From positions 11,286,501 to 11,350,500 of the forward strand of contig NC_065571.1 in NCBI RefSeq assembly GCF_937616625.2: a stretch of 64,000 nt of DNA. The letters are read 5' to 3'. This document shows positions 58,897-64,000 of this stretch, one piece after another. This stretch comes from Mercurialis annua. Its lineage: Eukaryota > Streptophyta > Magnoliopsida > Malpighiales > Euphorbiaceae. The notes below the pieces were generated by a model that saw nothing but the letters and a program-made list of their open reading frames with translations, was not told the origin of the DNA and searched no databases. Made by a program: the position numbers and the translations under genes. Position 1 is the first letter of the stretch. Each line of letters starts with the position of its first letter.

Positions 58897-59770
58897 ATGA
58901 AAGGGTGTGAGCTATGCGGCGGTGTGGCCAGAATGTATTGTGAATCGGACCAAGCTAGTTTATGCTGGTCGTGCGATGAGAAAGTTCACTGTGCTAATTT
59001 TCTTGTGGCGAAACATTGTAGAAATCTTCTCTGTCAAGTTTGTCAATCTCCGACTCCATGGAAGGCTTCCGGTTCGAAACTCGGCCCGACTGTTTCCGTC
59101 TGCGATTCTTGCTTCTCTTTGCATAATAAAAACGCCGGACAAGAAGAAAATGATGAGAAACAAGAGAGTCTCGCCGGAAATGAACACGATGTCGGTGATG
59201 TCGACGATTTTGACAGCCAGGACGATCTCGACGACGACGACGACGAGGATGATGACGACGGCGATGATGAAGATGATGATGAGGAGCAGGAGGAAGAGGA
59301 CGGAGAGAATCAGGTTGTGCCGTGGACGGTGACATCGCCATCACCGCCGGTGGCTTCTTCGTCGAGCAGCGAGGAAGAAGAAGATGAGAATTCGAGTAGA
59401 TCGGTGACACGCGTGCGGAAACATAGAGATTATCTAGATTCTGATGTATGTTATAATTTCTCTTGATTTTATTGTTTTAAATAAATTAAATCTGCAAGAT
59501 TTTGGAATTAATTTTGGAATTAAATTAATGCAGGATGAAATCGGATGTTCATCGTTGAGAAATGACGAAGGGAATTCATCAGAACCGTTGAGGCCATTAA
59601 AGCAACAGAAAATAAACGATGATGATCATGATGGTCAAAGAGAGTCAAGATCAACGGCTATTATTGACTCATTAAAGAGACTACAAAGCAAAATGGTAAC
59701 AAGCAGAGAAACCGCGTCTGCAGCTATGCTCGAGATTTGCAGGCTGGGCAGAGACCATCACAGCCGTTGA
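58897..59770 (+). CDS. B-box zinc-finger protein, BBX28/29-like (two exons)
   Basis: Exons 58897-59445 and 59534-59770 give 261 residues. The 88-bp intron has donor GAT|GTATGT and acceptor ATGCAG|GAT in phase. One complete B-box: C4, C7, C15, D18, C23, C26, H31, H40 (CELCGGVARMYCESDQ). A partial second zinc region follows, CQVCQSPTPWKASG ... VSVCDSC (residues 46-72). Residues about 101-138 are a nearly pure Asp/Glu tract, then NQVVPWTV and a Ser/Glu stretch. The C-terminus has PLKQQKI and a helical segment IIDSLKRLQSKMVTS. No CCT domain. In Arabidopsis the BBX28/29 class are nuclear cofactors in light and clock signalling that work by protein contact. Intact; the upstream Tat insertion may alter expression. 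Assignment to the B-box family is firm, to the BBX28/29 branch likely. Confidence 0.92.
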
Positions 59771-60430
59771 TTTTCAATCTGTTACTGACTATACTTTTTC
59801 TTCTTTTTATCTACTGGAACTGGACTACATTTTATGACCATACCTTTTTCTTTTGCGATTTTTAGATTATTTTATTATTTTATTTACTATTTAACCTTTT
59901 TAGGCTAATTTAAACCTTTTTTAATACTCTATTTTGTGTGTGTAAATGAGAGTGTTTATTTGTGTAATACTGCATTTCTAAATATTTAGTCTCTGTTTAA
60001 TGGCTAAGCTAGATTTTTTTTATATGTTGATTAAAGAATAATCTAATTTAATTTAGTGTAACATATGGCTATGCATTGTTAATTTATAGAGTTTTGTATG
60101 GCTTGTGATTTTCAGTCCCATAAAAAGAACATGGTATTCCAAGAATTTTATAGTTTTTAATGCAGCTTTGATTACCCAAACTTAGGGTTCTAAGTTGCAA
60201 AGTCATTTACCCTAGCTACATTGACTGACTTCAACCACCACAAATTTCTTGAATGGTTAGAAATGTTTAGGCAAATATGATCACTTGTCGCTACTCCTTC
60301 ATAATCAAAAGCCATATATAAACATGACAATTTAAAATATGGCGATTCAAATTCATTTTCCGAATCACTCGTATCATGTTTTATCAATTTATTAAATATT
60401 TTAAAACAAAATTAAACTATATTAATCAAC
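59771..60430. other. 3' flank of the B-box gene
   Basis: AT-rich downstream sequence, presumably holding the 3' UTR. No canonical AATAAA close to the stop is obvious. No other gene seen. Confidence 0.4.
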
Positions 60431-60432
60431 TA

Positions 60433-60985
60433 GTAAGTCGGAGTGTGTATCCATATCATATCATGCTTCAATTTTGATTTGGTTGTGCACTTCTAATGAC
60501 TATATATACTTGTAAGTCGGAGTGTGTATCAATTTAATTAAATTTATTAGTTTGGTTCGTTTGGTTCGTTTGATTTGGTTTGATTGTGCACTTCTAATGA
60601 CTATAAATTTAATTTATACACCAACTTTGACCTAATTTGCAATTACAACATAAACTTTTAAACTTGGCAATGTCGGTAACCAACTTTCATTTCTTGACAA
60701 ATTGGTACACCGACCAATCATAAAACGACAAATGACGGTTTATTACAATGTCCACGTTAGTGTTTTTTGAGTTTGGTGTATCGATTTGCCAAAAGTGTAA
60801 AGTTGGTTACTAACATTGTCAAGTTTCAAAATTTATATTGTAATTGTAAATTAGGTCAAAGTTGGTGTATGAATTTGCATTTAATCCTTAATTCAACCTA
60901 AATTAAATTAATCAAATCAAACATAAAACTCAACCGAATGTATTATTAGTTTGGTTCGTTTTGCTTCCAATTTTTTAAAAAATCT
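60433..60985. mobile_element. hAT-like MITE remnant with an internal duplication and a nested MITE
   Basis: TAAGTCGGAGTGTGTATC (60433 and 60512) and TTGTGCACTTCTAATGACTA (60484 and 60585) are each present twice, and TTGGTTCG words match the hAT MITE at 45962. A younger MITE at about 60608-60888 has 85-bp arms (TACACCAACTTTGACCTAAT and complement). Confidence 0.5.
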
Positions 60986-61351
60986 ATTCAATTTAGTATT
61001 AGAAAAAAGGAAAATAATTTGATTCGATCATGTTGGAACTGAATCAAAAGCTCCAAATGTAGGACTAGGGGATGAATATAAACCATATGATATGAGAAGA
61101 TTCCAAAGAGAGAAGAATGAAATAGAAACAAAAATGTGAGGAGGAAATGGTTGATATTGAATGGACCAACTATTTTTGCAATTAAAAATGTGTGGTTTTA
61201 GAGATAGCACGCAATGATCATATGGGCAATGAATGGGGTTGATGGAGATTATGGTTGGTTAATTCAAAACAATACCCCACTTCTATTTAGCATATAGTTT
61301 TATTTATTTGTGTTCGCTAGATTTTCACCTTGCTCAAACCTTTGAATTTAT
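60986..61351. other. Sequence between MITE and LTR, no gene seen
   Basis: Moderately AT-rich; no credible frame or repeat recognised. Confidence 0.4.
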
Positions 61352-61870
61352 TGATGGGTAACTTTAGGTACTGATGCTTTAACCGGTATGATTCAAGATG
61401 AAGTAAACAGGATTTGAATGACGTAACCCTAATTCAAGTGACGTAACTCGAATTCAAGTAACGTTGTTCAAATTGTGAATGACGTCGCCGTCGTTCGATT
61501 AAACTAACAGTATTAATCTGGGAATCCTGAGATCCAAGCGAGATTAATGTCAAATTCTACTCCTAAACTAAGATTCAATCCGGAGATTGGGATAAAAAGC
61601 CTGAGCTTTGGTTTTTGATTAATGATGTGTTGATACCGAAAATAATACAATACTACTGACTATTTATAGGGAACAAACCCTAATAAAGAATCCTAATTCT
61701 AATGAGATTCTATCTCTTATTTAATGAAGAAAAACTAATCAAAAGGCTAAAAATAAATATAGCTCCTATTGGGATAAAATCCCTTAATGAGCCCATTCAA
61801 AACACCTTTTCTGGTCATGGGCCAAAATGTCACCCAGCTTTATATTGATTCCACTGGGCCGGTGCAAACA
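61352..61870 (-). repeat. LTR of the minus-strand Tat-like element
   Basis: Read on the minus strand it starts TGTTTGCACCGGCCCAGTGG, has a CTATAAATAG TATA box (61660-61669) and probably ends ...AGTTACCCATCA. Near the U5 end the words GTTACGTCACTTGAAT and ACGTCATTC are repeated (61415-61490). About 519 bp. The target duplication cannot be checked because the other end is outside the window. Confidence 0.5.
61660..61669 (-). promoter_or_regulatory. TATA box of the minus-strand LTR
   Basis: CTATAAATAG on the minus strand, about 200 bp into the LTR, a normal U3 distance; it would drive leftward transcription towards the B-box gene's 3' side. Confidence 0.5.
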
Positions 61871-61883
61871 ATGCCCCCAACAA
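61871..61883 (-). other. Polypurine tract of the minus-strand element
   Basis: Minus-strand TTGTTGGGGGCAT immediately before the LTR start. Confidence 0.65.
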
Positions 61884-62001
61884 GCCTAAGGTTTAAACTT
61901 TGGGCTTGTTATTGTCGGCCTCAATACCAAAGTGGGCTGCGCTGTCACTATTTCGGCCCATGTGGTAAAACTTTTCGAGTAACCGCCCTTTTCTTCCAAG
62001 G

Positions 62002-62010
62002 TATAAAATA
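62002..62010 (+). promoter_or_regulatory. TATA box for the antisense mobile-domain gene
   Basis: TATAAAATA lies about 130 bp upstream of the start codon at 62137 and about 120 bp inside the polypurine tract. It gives the plus-strand gene its own promoter within the minus-strand element. Confidence 0.5.
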
Positions 62011-62136
62011 TCTTTCACTTTCCTTTTTCGGATTTACCTGAATCTTTGACTCCCGAAACTCTCTCAAATCCGTTGACTCCTAGCCGATTCTTTAGACCCT
62101 AATCGCCTACTCTTCAACTCAGATCGTCCCATCATC

Positions 62137-64000
62137 ATGGCTCAACAAGAACAAGCCGCCCTTCAAGCAACTGAGAAACTCGCCGTAGTTCGCTCTACCG
62201 CTCCATCGACTGCATTTGAGGTAATTACAGAATTAGAAGATAGCCGATACTCCGTAGGTCCGATTCTCACCACTCCTTCAGAACTCTGTGAAACCGCCGT
62301 CCCCTTTCCAGATCATGCTCCCCCTCGCTTCTCTGAACTCCACTATTCGTCTGTGTGGACCGGGGAAACCTTCAGAAACTGGCCCAGTACCAACGCCGAT
62401 TACAAGAATTGGATCTTGCGACTCCATGGTTACTATGGCGATGTTTGGAAAGCAATAGGTCTATATGACCTTATTGGAATCAGCCAAAACACCTTTCCAA
62501 TCGCCAAGCACTACTGCTTCGGAGCTTCCCTCTTCTGGTCCGATACCACCAACACTTTCTGCTTCCGGCGAGGACCGATGTCCATAACTTTGTTAGACCT
62601 GGCGTTTATGTTCAATGTAAATATCACTGGCATTAGAATATCGCCTCTCAATTGCCAGACATCCCCAAATCTTCACCTAGGTCCTGAGAAATCTGCCAAA
62701 AGCTTCAAACATTTCTTGGACAAAAACATCGGTCAAAACAATCAACCTCCAACCGCCAACGAACATATCGCCTTCCTGGCATATTTCCTCGCCAAATTCA
62801 TCATTTGCCCAGCTTCTTTCAGAGTCACGCAAGAATGCCTCCGTATCGCCGTTGCCCTAGCCGAAGGTCATCCCCTGAACATAGGAGAGTTCATTCTTGG
62901 ATCAGTCTACAGATGTCTCCATAGCATGATCAAAAACGCCAAGGTAAAGACGCATCGCTGTCCTAGCGGGCCGATGTGGATAATCCAAGCGTGGATGTTC
63001 ATGTACTTTCCCGACATCGTCAGACTCCCAGAACGAACCTCAGACGAATGCTTCGGTTATACAGTATTCCAAGGAGTTGCAATCTTACCGCACCTCAAAG
63101 AAGTAATCGGCTACTTCCTAGAGACTCGTGAGCAATCGCCAAACCCATGGTGCCCTGTTCTAAACATCAAATATCCTCCCAAGTGGATATCTTATGGCTG
63201 GGAAATAACCGAAGACTCTGATATAGACGAAGAACTCCACTCTAAGTGGTGGGACAACTGGAGCAATTCACTGATCAGCCGCAACCTCATGATCGGCAAT
63301 AGCTTCAAACACAGTGGGTCAGAGGCTTACTGCCCCAATTATTTATCAAGACAGTTCGGCTATACACAGGCGATTCCCTGCCCTTTTCTGATAGACCGCA
63401 ACGAATATGGTTCTGATCGCCCCGCACTGCCCACATCGCGTCACATAGCATTCCTTGGACAACTCCACGAGGGTTATTTGCCATCGCCAGACGAGCTACC
63501 TATACCAGATGGAAACCCATCCTCTACACATGAGTTCGAAGAGTGGTGGGAAATCGTGATCGGCATCAATTTCGGACTATCGGCAGAGGATATCCTTAAG
63601 TTGAATATTTTTCAGTTGCCTGAAACAAAGCGAAAACGTACTCACGCCGATGTTTTTCTTTTACAGGTTCCGCAGCCGAAGAAAAGGAAAGGTAACTACG
63701 AGCATCGCCTTGAACTTATTAAATTTGAACGCTTTTACAAATTCAAATACGAACCCAACAATCGCCCCCTTCTTAGTTTAAAAATGGAAAACCATAGAAG
63801 AGAAGCTTGGCGAAAATACATACTCAAATGGAGGAAAGTATGGGAGAAAAAATATCGGCATCGTCCTTACCCCATCTTCCAACAGTATATTCGCCCTTCC
63901 TTCTCATATAAAGCACCCTTAGTCCCAGACTCTGAATATATGTTAGCCAATAAAAAGCCAAAGTCTCGCCCTAAAAAGGTAACATTTACTGGTTATTTTG
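62137..64000 (+). CDS. Plant mobile domain (PMD) protein, antisense in a Tat-like element, partial
   Basis: An uninterrupted frame of 621 codons from ATG (MAQQEQAALQATEKLAVV) to the right edge, with no stop. The PMD (aminotransferase-like) fold is recognisable: SSVWTGETFRNW (residues 71-82), YKNWILRL (89-96), VWKAIGLYDLIGIS, FWSDTTNTFCFRRGPMSIT (133-151), LAYFLAKFI, WIIQAWMFMYFPDI, then WWEIVIGINFG. Two basic clusters, TKRKR and PKKRKG (near residues 497-518), look like nuclear-localisation signals. A possible splice donor AAG|GTAACA sits at 63978. PMD genes in plants occur both as host silencing factors (the MAIN/MAIL family) and as cargo of transposons. Lying antisense between a polypurine tract and the likely integrase of a retrotransposon, this copy is probably element-borne. 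Codon use is GC-richer than the flanks. No sign of decay in the visible part. Confidence 0.8.
   Translation, partial: MAQQEQAALQATEKLAVVRSTAPSTAFEVITELEDSRYSVGPILTTPSELCETAVPFPDHAPPRFSELHYSSVWTGETFRNWPSTNADYKNWILRLHGYYGDVWKAIGLYDLIGISQNTFPIAKHYCFGASLFWSDTTNTFCFRRGPMSITLLDLAFMFNVNITGIRISPLNCQTSPNLHLGPEKSAKSFKHFLDKNIGQNNQPPTANEHIAFLAYFLAKFIICPASFRVTQECLRIAVALAEGHPLNIGEFILGSVYRCLHSMIKNAKVKTHRCPSGPMWIIQAWMFMYFPDIVRLPERTSDECFGYTVFQGVAILPHLKEVIGYFLETREQSPNPWCPVLNIKYPPKWISYGWEITEDSDIDEELHSKWWDNWSNSLISRNLMIGNSFKHSGSEAYCPNYLSRQFGYTQAIPCPFLIDRNEYGSDRPALPTSRHIAFLGQLHEGYLPSPDELPIPDGNPSSTHEFEEWWEIVIGINFGLSAEDILKLNIFQLPETKRKRTHADVFLLQVPQPKKRKGNYEHRLELIKFERFYKFKYEPNNRPLLSLKMENHRREAWRKYILKWRKVWEKKYRHRPYPIFQQYIRPSFSYKAPLVPDSEYMLANKKPKSRPKKVTFTGYF

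Larger units (their letters stand above)
61352..64000 (-). mobile_element. 3' end of a second Tat-like element, minus strand, partial
   Basis: On the minus strand the junction GGGGGCAT|TGTTTGCACC (61861-61878) repeats exactly the polypurine-tract/LTR start of the Tat element at 57229-57246. The LTR therefore runs leftward and the interior rightward, past the window edge. The interior contains, on the opposite strand, a plant-mobile-domain gene. The body of the LTR is different in sequence from the first Tat element, so it is a separate family of the same lineage. Left end at 61352 is a best guess. Confidence 0.6.

Noticed and set aside
58907..59410. Long frames on other frames and strand over the B-box gene
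   Set aside because: Shadows caused by the GAC/GAT-rich acidic tract; the B-box frame has the zinc ligands and proper splice sites.

Overview
This is nuclear DNA of a flowering plant, probably a eudicot. It is strongly AT-rich. It carries plant-type LTR retrotransposons with tRNA-iMet primer sites, a tRNA-derived SINE, Stowaway-, Mutator- and hAT-like MITEs, a Helitron end, a LINE fragment and one recognisable host gene with a plant intron. I see no tRNA, rRNA or CRISPR. The species cannot be named from the sequence.

Layout. 1-1.2 kb: Helitron end with a MITE inside. 1.25-15.5 kb: a Mutator-like TIR element (A) split by a non-coding LTR retrotransposon (D, 1706-15213), which itself holds a solo LTR (E) carrying a MITE. 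15.6-16.7 kb: a second, intact copy of the Mutator-like family (B). 17.5 kb: a SINE with a 16-bp target duplication. 17.85-35.16 kb: a fold-back element (J) holding a possible organellar-DNA fragment. A solo LTR (G) sits in that fragment and is itself interrupted by a complete non-coding LTR element (C, 20005-29319) and two solo LTRs (H and F). 35-45 kb: AT-rich sequence with MITEs, a LINE fragment and another solo LTR (K). 46.2-58.1 kb: a very young Ty3/gypsy Tat-type element with apparently identical LTRs but a broken pol, inserted into a hAT-like MITE upstream of the host gene. 58.9-59.8 kb: a BBX28/29-like B-box gene. 61.35 kb to the right edge: the 3' end of a second Tat-like element on the minus strand. 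A long plant-mobile-domain reading frame lies inside it, antisense to the element, with its own TATA box and running off the window.

The most unusual theme is repeated palindrome arrays: 12-22-nt near-perfect inverted repeats in runs of about 3 to 12, placed beside one or two larger 'cap' hairpins. They occur at the same position, just downstream of a predicted 5' splice site, in three related LTR families (E, C, H), with different palindrome sequence in each. They also occur in the Mutator-like pair A/B and in the unrelated solo LTR F. In element C the two LTRs are otherwise almost identical but differ by a 74-bp expansion inside the array. The same LTRs share a hairpin just before a predicted 3' splice site, and its pairing is kept by compensatory changes.

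The only host gene that looks functional is the B-box gene. A G-box/evening-element cluster that probably belonged to its promoter now lies about 13 kb upstream, separated from it by the Tat insertion. Boundaries of most elements rest on target-site duplications read directly from the sequence; family names and all functional interpretation are inference.
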